The notes beneath the pieces are model-generated. The model saw only the letters and a program-made list of their open reading frames with translations. It was not told where the DNA came from and did no database searches. The translations under genes were made by a program, and so were the position numbers. Positions 1 to 6,637 of a DNA stretch of 8,211 nucleotides are shown here, one piece after another. Every line of letters starts with the position of its first letter. Position 1 is the first letter of the stretch. This stretch comes from Symbiobacteriaceae bacterium (GTDB taxonomy: Bacteria; Bacillota_E; Symbiobacteriia; Symbiobacteriales; Symbiobacteriaceae): assembly GCA_027356675.1 (NCBI GenBank), contig DAHVXO010000035.1, positions 1 to 8,211 of the forward strand, read 5' to 3'.

Positions 1-599
1 AGCGTGATCGCCTTGCTCAGGGAGAGCACCAGTCCGTACCCCGGCCAGTGGGCCAGTCCAAAGACCAGGGCGCTGGCGAGGATGCAGCCCCAGGCGGGGA
101 GCCCCAGTTGCTCCAGCCGGGTGATGAGGTAGCCCCGGAAGAGCATCTCCTCCGCGAAGCCCACGAGAATTACCAGGGCCAGCATGCCCAGGAAGAAGGA
201 ACCTGGCGCATATTTGCCTAATGACGAAAACAATCGACCGGCACCGCTGTTTGCAACCGTTTCGTCTTTCAGTACCCCGGTGGTCAACAGGGCAATACCG
301 GTTACAACGCTACCGACGTAGTGGAAGGCAACGATCCCGGCGGCGATCCCGGCGTCAAAGCCCTTCCAGGTGGTCCCGAGACCGAGAGACCGGATGCCGC
401 CCCCGTCAGCGTACGCGAAGAAGAGCGCCACCATCAGGATCCCGACCTGCCCGAACCCGGTGGCGATCAGGGGCGCGACGTGGAGCACCCGGCCCAGGAG
501 GCTGATCCCGAGGGGGAGGACAATGAAGGCCGCCACCATGGCGCCGAGCCAGATGAGGATACGGAGCCGGCGGTTGCCAGGGAGGGGGAGGACTGACAT
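1..599 (-). CDS. CPBP family intramembrane metalloprotease, C-terminus cut by window edge
   Basis: Multi-pass membrane protein of the CPBP (CAAX protease and bacteriocin-processing, Abi) family, which cleaves substrates within the membrane using a metal-bound glutamate/histidine site. I translated 199 residues from the ATG at 599 to the edge without a stop. Motif 1 is visible as EEMLFR (residues 150-155: E150, E151, R155) and motif 2 as FGLAH (F180, H184). Hydrophobic stretches lie near 13-36, 43-63, 82-108, 133-149 and 168-183, and a LGLG turn near 72-75 is typical of the family. Start: GGAGGT at 611-606 sits 6 bases before the ATG. The third conserved motif would lie beyond the left edge and cannot be checked. 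It diverges from the protease fusion at 746. Family assignment is firm; substrate and role (processing, immunity or regulation) are unknown. Confidence 0.88.
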   Translation of the reverse strand, partial: MSVLPLPGNRRLRILIWLGAMVAAFIVLPLGISLLGRVLHVAPLIATGFGQVGILMVALFFAYADGGGIRSLGLGTTWKGFDAGIAAGIVAFHYVGSVVTGIALLTTGVLKDETVANSGAGRLFSSLGKYAPGSFFLGMLALVILVGFAEEMLFRGYLITRLEQLGLPAWGCILASALVFGLAHWPGYGLVLSLSKAIT

Positions 600-677
600 G
601 GCGGTACCTCCGATCATGGTGCGTGGCCTGACCCAGGTTATTTCGGTGCCAGTTTCGCAAATCCTGTGGCGGTTGCT

Positions 678-687
678 GCCAATTGGC
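678..687. promoter_or_regulatory. 10-base perfect palindrome in divergent intergenic region
   Basis: GCCAATTGGC reads the same on both strands and lies in the 146-base gap between the divergent CPBP protease and the fusion protease. Position and symmetry suit an operator for a dimeric regulator, but a single short palindrome can arise by chance. I found no convincing sigma-70 promoter pair for either gene in this gap. Confidence 0.25.
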
Positions 688-745
688 GTCGCAGGCAGGA
701 GCAGCTCATTGATGAAGGATAGATCCGCACAGAGGAGAGAGAGAC

Positions 746-2773
746 GTGCCCGCCCGAGTCGCCTGTCCATTCTGTGGTGCCCTGGTCTCCCACGAGGCCC
801 GGTACTGTCACCACTGCGGTACTCCACTTTCACATACAGACACGACGCCGCTTTCACGCCGCGGGGCGAAAGCGCCCCGGCGGATCGCAGTATGGGCGTT
901 TTTTGCCATTCTGCTCGTTGTCTTCGGCACCAGCATGCTTGGTGGCTTCCGGTATCGGGCAGCCCGGTGGCCCTGGATGCCGGCCTTGGCTGCCCTGGGT
1001 CCCACGGGACCCGGCGCCGGTCTGGGCAGTGACGGCCCAGGCACTGATCCGGCCGGCGGGACTGGTATGCGGCCACCTGGCATCGGAGGTGGAGGCGCCT
1101 CAACCAGTGACTACCTCAAGGCTGTGGTTACCGTGCAGACGCGCGGTAGCGACGGCAATCGCTTCGGGTCCGGCTTCTTGATCGATCATGCCGGCCATGT
1201 GGTCACGGCGGCCCACGTCGTGGGCGAGAGCACGTGCCTGGCCGTGGTGGACGATAACGGCGGATGGCACGAGGCTACCGTCGTCGCCCGGGATAAGACC
1301 CTTGATGTGGCGGTGCTGAACGTACCTACCCTGCGCAACTGGCCGGCTTATCTGGAGCTGGGCGAGTCGCGGCGGCTGACGCCGGGTGCGTCAGTCTTCC
1401 TCCTGGGCAGTCCGGCCGGCACGAATCGCTCCACCCTGGTCACCGCGACCTTCAGCCGGGTGACCGACAAGCGTATCGATGACCATCCGTTCAAGGATGT
1501 GCTGGAGGTCAGCGGTGCGACAGTGGTGAGCGGCGCCAGCGGCGGGCCGCTGGTGGACATGACCACCGGCCGGGTGGTCGGGGTCGTCACGGCAGGGTCG
1601 GGTGAGGCCACCCGGTTCGCCTGGGCGGTGCAGACAGACCTGGTAACCGATCTGATCAAGCAAGGCGTCAGCCAACCGAGCGCCGGGGCCTGCCCGTCGA
1701 GTACGCTGGACCGGACGGTCCGGGCCATCCTGGCCACGGTCACCCCGCTCTCCGGGAGCCGCGGCATCTGGGGCGCCGACCTGGCGGATGGGGCGGAGCT
1801 TGCCCTGCGTGACCGGGAGACGGATCTGCGCCGGGTGGGATATGAGGTCTCCCTCAAAAAATATGATGATGAGGGGAACCCGGTGGTCGCCGCTGGTCAC
1901 GCACGCACACTGGATTATGATCCCGAGGTCATCGGGGTGGTGGGCAGCCTCGACGGACCGACCACGATAGCCCTGGCCGGTGGGTTGAAATCCAGCGGTC
2001 TGGCTATGGTGGTGCCTGCCTCTGGGGCTGAGGAGTTGACGGAGCAGGGGTGGACGAACCTGAACCGCCTGGTGGCCACCACCCGGCGGCGGGACCAGGC
2101 AGCCGCCCGGTTTATCCAGGAGCGGATGAACCCTGGTGCGGTCTACCTGGTAAGCGATGGCTCGCCGGAAGGGGTCCAGCAGGCGAGCATCTTCGAGGTG
2201 GCGGCGCGGTTGCTATCGCTTCCCGTGGTAGACCGGGCGACCATCTCAGCATCCGCAGACTTCGCTGACCTTCAGCAGAAGATCGGGGCGACCAAGGCGG
2301 ACGTGGTCTACTACGCCGGTAAGAGCGACACGGCGGTGAAGCTGATACCGGGCCTCCGCCACAGTGGGTTGACCCTGCCCATCGTGGGCGGCGAGGCCTT
2401 TGCTGACCCGCGGTTTGCCGCGCTCCCAGATCCGGTGGTGAACGGCGTCTACTTCACACAGTTGACAGCGCAGACTAGCGAGCGGTTCAGCCGCCACTTC
2501 GAGAGCGTTTTGGGCAAGCCCGCCGTCGGGGATGCCGCGTACGGCTACGATGCCGCCCGGGTCATCCTCGATGCACTGATCCAGTATGGCACGGCCAATC
2601 CGGGGCGGCTACCGACTCGGGCCGAGCTTGCGGCCCTGGTGCGGTCGACCAAGGGCTATCCCGGGGATGGTACCATGATCACCTTCGACAGCCGGGGCGA
2701 GAACATCACGGCTGAGGTCTTCGTGTTTGGCTGGTTCGGTGGGCAGAAGGAGCTGCGGGGGTCCATTCAGTGA
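746..2773 (+). CDS. Zinc-ribbon, membrane-anchored trypsin-like serine protease fused to periplasmic binding (type 1) domain
   Basis: 675 residues with four modules. (1) A cytoplasmic zinc ribbon at 7-24 with CPFC and CHHC knuckles (C7, C10, C21, C24). (2) One transmembrane helix at about 47-67, followed by a Gly/Pro-rich linker to about 120. (3) A trypsin/HtrA-like protease at about 122-308 with an apparently complete triad: H157 in TAAHVV, D187 in LDVAVL, S265 in GASGGPL. (4) A type-1 periplasmic binding domain of the branched-chain amino acid receptor kind (Peripla_BP_6-like) at about 322-670, with TPLSG at its start, GVVGSLDGPTT at 397-407, and AAYGYDAARVILDAL at 597-611. HtrA proteins normally carry PDZ domains after the protease; none is visible here. 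The GTG start has GGAG at 734-737, 8 bases upstream. Predicted topology puts protease and binding domains outside the membrane. Ligand-controlled proteolysis is inference; the domain calls are confident. Confidence 0.9.
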   Translation: MPARVACPFCGALVSHEARYCHHCGTPLSHTDTTPLSRRGAKAPRRIAVWAFFAILLVVFGTSMLGGFRYRAARWPWMPALAALGPTGPGAGLGSDGPGTDPAGGTGMRPPGIGGGGASTSDYLKAVVTVQTRGSDGNRFGSGFLIDHAGHVVTAAHVVGESTCLAVVDDNGGWHEATVVARDKTLDVAVLNVPTLRNWPAYLELGESRRLTPGASVFLLGSPAGTNRSTLVTATFSRVTDKRIDDHPFKDVLEVSGATVVSGASGGPLVDMTTGRVVGVVTAGSGEATRFAWAVQTDLVTDLIKQGVSQPSAGACPSSTLDRTVRAILATVTPLSGSRGIWGADLADGAELALRDRETDLRRVGYEVSLKKYDDEGNPVVAAGHARTLDYDPEVIGVVGSLDGPTTIALAGGLKSSGLAMVVPASGAEELTEQGWTNLNRLVATTRRRDQAAARFIQERMNPGAVYLVSDGSPEGVQQASIFEVAARLLSLPVVDRATISASADFADLQQKIGATKADVVYYAGKSDTAVKLIPGLRHSGLTLPIVGGEAFADPRFAALPDPVVNGVYFTQLTAQTSERFSRHFESVLGKPAVGDAAYGYDAARVILDALIQYGTANPGRLPTRAELAALVRSTKGYPGDGTMITFDSRGENITAEVFVFGWFGGQKELRGSIQ

Positions 2774-2818
2774 GCGAGTCTGCAGGTCCGGGCCCGAAAT
2801 AGTGCGGTGACCCAAATT

Positions 2819-2865
2819 AGACTGGGCCACAGGCTGGAGGTTATCCATAGCTTGCGGCCCAGTCT
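2819..2865. terminator. Long hairpin between convergent genes, possible bidirectional terminator
   Basis: A 10-base perfect inverted repeat (AGACTGGGCC at 2819-2828 against GGCCCAGTCT at 2856-2865) continues inward past one mismatch with about seven more pairs, two of them G-U (2830-2836 with 2848-2854). It lies between the end of the fusion protease (2773) and the end of the oppositely oriented membrane gene (2901). There is no good T-run on the plus-strand side. The minus-strand side is followed only by TAATTT. It may therefore be a weak or Rho-assisted terminator rather than a classical intrinsic one. No gene is visible in 2774-2900. Confidence 0.45.
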
Positions 2866-2900
2866 TATGTGCTTCTGCTGTTGATGTGCGGAATACGGGC

Positions 2901-3290
2901 TTAGACAGAATGATCCGAGCGTGCAACCGACTGGCGACGCAAGAGACCCAGGAGGACGGTAGCCATGGACAGTTCAACGACGCGGGCGAGTACATCCGGC
3001 AGGCTAATCTCCTCGACCATCCAATGAGCACCCATGGGCAACCCAAAGGTTCGGGATTCGACCCAAAGGGCGAGTAACGCGACTGTCGATGCAACCATAG
3101 CAATATACAGGGGCTTGCTGGGCTTCCAAAGCAGCCATACGGCAGCGAGAATCTGCAGAAGACCGACGATGATGAAGAAATAACCGGAGGGTGGGTACTC
3201 TTCCAAGTGCTCAGGCACCACATACAGATGGATACCGGCCGCGGCCAGGCTCAAAATGGCAATAACCCACTGGGCTTTCGTAATACGCAT
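2901..3290 (-). CDS. Small four-helix membrane protein, function unknown
   Basis: 129 residues. Hydrophobic helices lie near 7-25, 36-55, 60-78 and 98-117; loops are short and the C-terminus is polar. I recognise a general similarity to uncharacterised small membrane proteins with an HLxxxPEHLxE-type motif after the first helix (here H21, P26, E27, H28, E30) but cannot name a family. H89 in the third loop and E92/E93 are other possible metal or proton ligands. Start: I prefer the ATG at 3290, which has GGGAGG at 3304-3299 and an 8-base spacer. The longer GTG form at 3299 overlaps that ribosome-binding site. The gene converges on the fusion protease and diverges from the sigma factor. It appears less GC-rich than its neighbours. 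It looks like a monocistronic unit with its own promoter near 3358-3386. Confidence 0.75.
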   Translation of the reverse strand: MRITKAQWVIAILSLAAAGIHLYVVPEHLEEYPPSGYFFIIVGLLQILAAVWLLWKPSKPLYIAMVASTVALLALWVESRTFGLPMGAHWMVEEISLPDVLARVVELSMATVLLGLLRRQSVARSDHSV

Positions 3291-3357
3291 TCGGGGCACC
3301 TCCCATCAAGGTCAAACAACGCGATCAACCGGGGATCTGAAGACCAATATAGCATTT

Positions 3358-3386
3358 ATTATATCAAAATCTATCGGCTCTGAAAA
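3358..3386 (-). promoter_or_regulatory. Sigma-70-type promoter candidate for the four-helix membrane gene
   Basis: On the minus strand, TTTTCA (3386-3381, four of six matches to the -35 consensus) and a perfect TATAAT (3363-3358) are separated by exactly 17 bases. They lie about 68 bases upstream of the ATG at 3290, in an AT-rich patch that stands out from the GC-rich surroundings. Confidence 0.5.
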
Positions 3387-3480
3387 CAATTCCTGAAAGG
3401 ACTTTTGTCATCATATGGACGTGGCCGAGGCGATGCCGGGCTTCATCGTGGGGCGGGTGCTCCTTTATGTCGTTATGTCT

Positions 3481-3508
3481 TTATCATTATGTAACAACGT
3501 GCTATAGT
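3481..3508 (+). promoter_or_regulatory. Promoter candidate for the ECF sigma factor gene
   Basis: TTATCA (3481-3486, four of six -35 matches) and TATAGT (3503-3508, five of six -10 matches) are separated by 16 bases. Transcription would begin near 3515, leaving a short leader that carries the strong AGGAGGTGG ribosome-binding site at 3531-3539. If correct, the ATG at 3467 lies upstream of the transcript and is not the start. The same bases overlap 8-base repeats at 3465-3488. Confidence 0.45.
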
Positions 3509-3544
3509 TGGAGCGAGTTCCACCGTGCGGAGGAGGTGGCATCG

Positions 3545-4195
3545 CTGGTTGAGGTCGAATTCGACCGTGCCGTTGTCGATGAGAATCAACTCATCGTCCG
3601 GTGCCAGACCGGGGACCGCGACGCCTTCGAAGAACTCTTCTACCTGTATCGCGAAGACGTCTTCCGCTTCTCCTACCTCGTCGTCCGCGATGCTGTCCTC
3701 GCACAAGATGTAGTCCAAGAGGCTTTCCTCAAGGTCTTCCGGTCTAGCGACAAGTTCCAGTTTCGCTCCAGCTTCAAGTCCTGGTTGTATCGGATCGTTG
3801 TCAACGAGGCCATCACCATCCTCCGGCGGCGAAAGCTGAAGGAGGACCTTGACCCGGCACCGGATGCCGGCAAGGGTCAGGACGCCCGCAACCGCGCGCG
3901 GGACTCGCAGCCTGAGGAGGCGGCCCTTCAGAGCGAGGAGCGGGACATGGTGCACTGGGCCATTGGCCAGTTGGATCCCATCCACCGCAGCGTTGTCGTC
4001 CTCAAGTACTATCACGATTTCTCCGACTCGGAGATCGCTACCGTGGTGGGATGCCCGCTCGGGACAGTGAAGTCCCGGCTGCATAGAGCCCGGGAACTCC
4101 TGCGCCATGAACTATCTCGGGTTCGGACTCGTCCAATTGGTGACGCGAACCTACTCCGTTTGGCCTACCGCAACCTTGAAGAGATTTTTCTGTAA
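3545..4195 (+). CDS. RNA polymerase sigma factor, ECF (sigma-70 regions 2 and 4)
   Basis: Sigma factor of the extracytoplasmic-function type, directing RNA polymerase to a dedicated promoter set. Region 2 spans about residues 24-97: DRDAFEELFYLY, then the DVVQEAFLKVF core-binding stretch (55-65), and WLYRIVVNEAITILRRR (80-96). Region 4 spans about 134-186 with a helix-turn-helix DSEIATVVGCPLGTVKSRL (161-179). The linker (100-130) is charged and probably flexible, and a 25-residue tail follows region 4. Start choice: the frame stays open to an ATG at 3467, but that reading covers the likely promoter. The near-perfect AGGAGGTGG at 3531-3539 points to CTG at 3545; GTG at 3536 overlaps the site itself. 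No in-frame ATG exists between 3467 and region 2. The probable anti-sigma gene follows after 20 bases. Family is certain; the exact start is not. Confidence 0.9.
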   Translation: MVEVEFDRAVVDENQLIVRCQTGDRDAFEELFYLYREDVFRFSYLVVRDAVLAQDVVQEAFLKVFRSSDKFQFRSSFKSWLYRIVVNEAITILRRRKLKEDLDPAPDAGKGQDARNRARDSQPEEAALQSEERDMVHWAIGQLDPIHRSVVVLKYYHDFSDSEIATVVGCPLGTVKSRLHRARELLRHELSRVRTRPIGDANLLRLAYRNLEEIFL

Positions 4196-4215
4196 CTGCC
4201 CGAGGAGTGACACGG

Positions 4216-4641
4216 ATGGGTCCCCATGAACAGAGGTTGCGGGCAGCGCTTCGCCAGGAAGCGAATGCGGTGCAGATCCCCCAAGATATGTGGGCCAATA
4301 TCAGCCAGCGCCTTGAACCGGCGCCGCACAGCGGTGCGGCTGCCCGGTCAGGCATGCGTGCCCGCCGCGACTGGTGGCGGGGGGGCTTTGCGTTGGCCGT
4401 AGCGGCCGGCGTCTTCTGGCTCTCCGTGCTTCCGACAGGCCACCAGGCGGATCGGAGCTTCAGCGCACCGCGGGGTGTGCAGGGCCGCCCAGCAGTGTTG
4501 GCCCAAGCAGCCGACTCGGATCTGTTGGCAGAACCCCGGTCAATCCCGGTTGAGCGTCCGGCATCACAGAGCCGGCACACCGCCTGGAATCGCTTCGCCG
4601 CCCAGGATGCCAAGCCCAGATTCAACCTTCCCCTCCAATAA
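4216..4641 (+). CDS. Single-pass membrane protein, probable anti-sigma factor
   Basis: 141 residues: a cytoplasmic N-terminal part of about 55 residues (predicted helices at 4-18 and 22-33), a basic stretch RARRDWWR before the membrane, one transmembrane helix near 56-73, and a low-complexity outer part rich in Ala, Pro, Arg and Ser. This layout, plus its place 20 bases after an ECF sigma gene, is that of a transmembrane anti-sigma factor that holds the sigma at the membrane until an envelope signal. There is no HxxxCxxC zinc motif and indeed no cysteine, so it is not a ZAS-type protein, and I see no named sensor domain. Start: ATG at 4216 has GAGGAG at 4202-4207, 8 bases upstream; the GTG at 4207 overlaps that site. 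The anti-sigma role rests mainly on context and topology. Confidence 0.68.
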   Translation: MGPHEQRLRAALRQEANAVQIPQDMWANISQRLEPAPHSGAAARSGMRARRDWWRGGFALAVAAGVFWLSVLPTGHQADRSFSAPRGVQGRPAVLAQAADSDLLAEPRSIPVERPASQSRHTAWNRFAAQDAKPRFNLPLQ

Positions 4642-4646
4642 AGCGG

Positions 4647-4671
4647 GCCCCGCCACTACGGTGGGGCTTTT
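4647..4671 (+). terminator. Intrinsic terminator of the sigma/anti-sigma unit
   Basis: An 8-base-pair GC-rich stem (GCCCCGCC at 4647-4654 with GGTGGGGC at 4660-4667, one G-U pair) with a 5-base loop is followed directly by TTTT (4668-4671). It begins 5 bases after the stop codon of the anti-sigma candidate and ends 20 bases before uvrC. Confidence 0.8.
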
Positions 4672-4672
4672 G

Positions 4673-4681
4673 TGATAGAAT
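4673..4681 (+). promoter_or_regulatory. Extended -10 promoter candidate for uvrC
   Basis: TGATAGAAT matches the extended -10 form TGn followed by a five-of-six -10 hexamer. No -35 is recognisable, since that position lies inside the upstream terminator stem. Transcription would start near 4688-4690, giving an extremely short leader. The short distance makes this tentative. Confidence 0.35.
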
Positions 4682-4691
4682 TAGGCCCGAG

Positions 4692-6620
4692 GTGAGGGCT
4701 TTGGAGCTAGAAGAGCAACTGAAACTGCTTCCCGACCGGCCGGGCTGCTACCTGTACAAGGATGCGGAGGGCCGTATTCTCTATGTCGGCAAGGCCCGTA
4801 ACCTGAAGAACCGGGTGCGCCAGTACTTTCAGTCCAGCCGCAACCTGACGGCCAAAGTCCTGGCCCTGGTCGGCCAGATTGAGAACATTGAGCACATCGT
4901 CACTGATAGTGAAGTCGAGGCGCTCATTCTCGAATCGAACCTGATCAAGAAGCATCGGCCGAAGTACAACATCCGCCTTCGGGATGACAAGCAGTACCCC
5001 TACCTGCGTCTGACCCTGGGGGACCGGTGGCCCCGGCTGCTGGTCGCCCGCAGCATGCGCAAGGACGGGTCCCGGTACTTCGGACCATACACCAGCACGA
5101 CGCCCATGTGGGAAACCATGAAGCTGGCCCGCCGGCTCTTTCCGATCCGCACCTGCAACGATCCGACCAAGCATCCCCGGGCATGCCTGCAGTATCACAT
5201 CGGGCGATGCCTGGGCCCGTGCCTGGCCGACTTTGATAAGCAGGCCGAGTACAGCCAGACGGTCAAGGATCTCGGATCGTTCCTCGAGGGCCGCAGCGAT
5301 GAGGTGGCGCAACGGATTCGCAGCCGGATGGAGGCGGCCGCCGAGAACTTGGAGTTCGAGCGGGCGGCCGAGCTGCGGGACCAGTTGATCGCCATCGATA
5401 AGGTCACGGAAAAGCAAAAGATCATCTCCAAGGAGATGGTCGATCTGGATGCGATCGCCTTCGCCCGGGGCCACGACGAGGCCTGCGTGCAAGTGTTTTT
5501 CGTCCGGCAGGGCAAGCTGGTGGGCCGGGATCAGTTCATCATGTCCGGGGCGGAGGAGTTGACGCCGTCGGAGATCCTGGCGGCCTTCATCGAGCAGTAC
5601 TACACCGCTACGACGTTCGTACCGCGGGAGATCCTCGTCAGCGATGACGTGGCGGAGGCCGCGGTGCTGGAGGAGTGGCTCTCGGGCAAGCGGGGCACCA
5701 AGGTCACGCTGCGCAAGCCCCAGCGGGGGGAGAAGCGCGATCTGGTCGACATGGTCGCTCAGAACGCTCGCGAGGGCATGGCCGAGCGGCACAAGGAGCG
5801 GGAGCAGGAACTGGCGGCCACCGAAGGCGCCATGCGGGAGCTGCAGGCCGAGTTGGGGCTGGCGCAGTTGCCGTACCGCATCGAATGCTTCGACATCTCG
5901 CATACCCAGGGGTCCGAAGTGGTTGCTTCCATGGTCGTCTTCGAGGGGGGAAAACCCAACAAGGCCGACTACCGTCGGTTCAAGATCAATGTCGACAAGA
6001 ACAACGACTTCGTTAACATGGCGGAGGCGGTGACCCGGCGGTTCAAGCGCGGGCTGCTGGAGCGGGCGGCGCTGTCCGAGGGGCGGGTCAAGGACCTGGC
6101 GGAGGGGCCCCTAGCGGCCGAGGGTCTGGCCCCGTATGGCGAGGTGATCATGCCCGGGGAGGCGCCCAAGTTCGCCGTCTTCCCGGACCTGCTGATCATC
6201 GACGGCGGCAAAGGGCAGTTGGCCTATGCCCGAGACGCGCTGCGCCGCCTTGGCGTCGAGCACATTGCCACATTCGGGCTCGCCAAGGAAGAGGAACTGC
6301 TCTGCCAGGAGGGCCGGGAGGGCTGGATCACCCTGCCCCGCGGCTCGCAGGGGCTGTTCTTGCTCCAGCGGGTCCGGGACGAGGCGCACCGGTTCGCCAT
6401 CACGTATCATCGCAAGCTCCACCGCAAGGCGGCGACGCACTCCCGGCTCGATGACGTGCCGGGGATCGGACCGAAGCGCAAGCAAGCGCTGCTCAAGGAG
6501 TTTGGGTCGCTCAAGCGCATCCGCGATGCATCCGTGGACGACCTGGCAGCCGTCCGGGGCATGAACCGAGAGGCGGCCATGCGGGTGTTGGAGCATTTGG
6601 GCGGGCAGGTGGAAATCTGA
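4692..6620 (+). CDS. uvrC: Excinuclease ABC subunit C
   Basis: UvrC makes both incisions flanking a DNA lesion in nucleotide excision repair, after UvrA/UvrB recognition. Numbering from the GTG at 4692 (642 residues, normal length): GIY-YIG nuclease at about 12-95 (GCYLY, LYVGKA, R39-region, E76), giving the 3' cut. Four cysteines C155, C165, C173, C177 fit the iron-sulfur site known in UvrC. The UVR motif at about 205-238 binds UvrB. The RNase H-like nuclease at about 250-575 gives the 5' cut, with D401 in CFDISHTQG, D504 in IIDGGKGQL and H566 in DEAHRF. Tandem helix-hairpin-helix motifs at about 585-637 bind DNA. The 460-493 stretch looks longer than in many UvrCs. Start is uncertain: GAGGTGA at 4689-4695 would serve a TTG at 4701, three codons later, better than the GTG. 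Cotranscription with the downstream gene is likely (17-base gap). Confidence 0.97.
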   Translation: MRALELEEQLKLLPDRPGCYLYKDAEGRILYVGKARNLKNRVRQYFQSSRNLTAKVLALVGQIENIEHIVTDSEVEALILESNLIKKHRPKYNIRLRDDKQYPYLRLTLGDRWPRLLVARSMRKDGSRYFGPYTSTTPMWETMKLARRLFPIRTCNDPTKHPRACLQYHIGRCLGPCLADFDKQAEYSQTVKDLGSFLEGRSDEVAQRIRSRMEAAAENLEFERAAELRDQLIAIDKVTEKQKIISKEMVDLDAIAFARGHDEACVQVFFVRQGKLVGRDQFIMSGAEELTPSEILAAFIEQYYTATTFVPREILVSDDVAEAAVLEEWLSGKRGTKVTLRKPQRGEKRDLVDMVAQNAREGMAERHKEREQELAATEGAMRELQAELGLAQLPYRIECFDISHTQGSEVVASMVVFEGGKPNKADYRRFKINVDKNNDFVNMAEAVTRRFKRGLLERAALSEGRVKDLAEGPLAAEGLAPYGEVIMPGEAPKFAVFPDLLIIDGGKGQLAYARDALRRLGVEHIATFGLAKEEELLCQEGREGWITLPRGSQGLFLLQRVRDEAHRFAITYHRKLHRKAATHSRLDDVPGIGPKRKQALLKEFGSLKRIRDASVDDLAAVRGMNREAAMRVLEHLGGQVEI

Positions 6621-6637
6621 GGCGGGAGGTTCCCTCT

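Noticed and set aside
370..1032. 220-codon plus-strand frame overlapping the CPBP gene and the start of the fusion protein
   Set aside because: It runs across two genes supported by motifs, is arginine-rich, and has no sensible domain.
1348..1900. Two 169-codon minus-strand frames inside the fusion protein gene
   Set aside because: Both lie opposite the protease domain, whose catalytic residues fix the real frame.
2609..3223. 204-codon minus-strand frame spanning the end of the fusion gene and the four-helix gene
   Set aside because: It overlaps two better-supported genes and the hairpin between them; the product resembles no family I know.
3405..3410. TTGTCA as a -35 for the sigma gene
   Set aside because: No -10-like hexamer lies at 16-18 bases downstream; the surroundings are GC-rich.
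3473..4108. 211-codon open frame opposite the sigma factor gene
   Set aside because: It covers the conserved sigma regions in antisense, and its product is low in recognisable motifs.
4707..5903. 398-codon open frame on the minus strand opposite uvrC
   Set aside because: It is a mirror of the uvrC reading frame in GC-rich DNA. The product has no recognisable domain, and uvrC on the other strand is certain.
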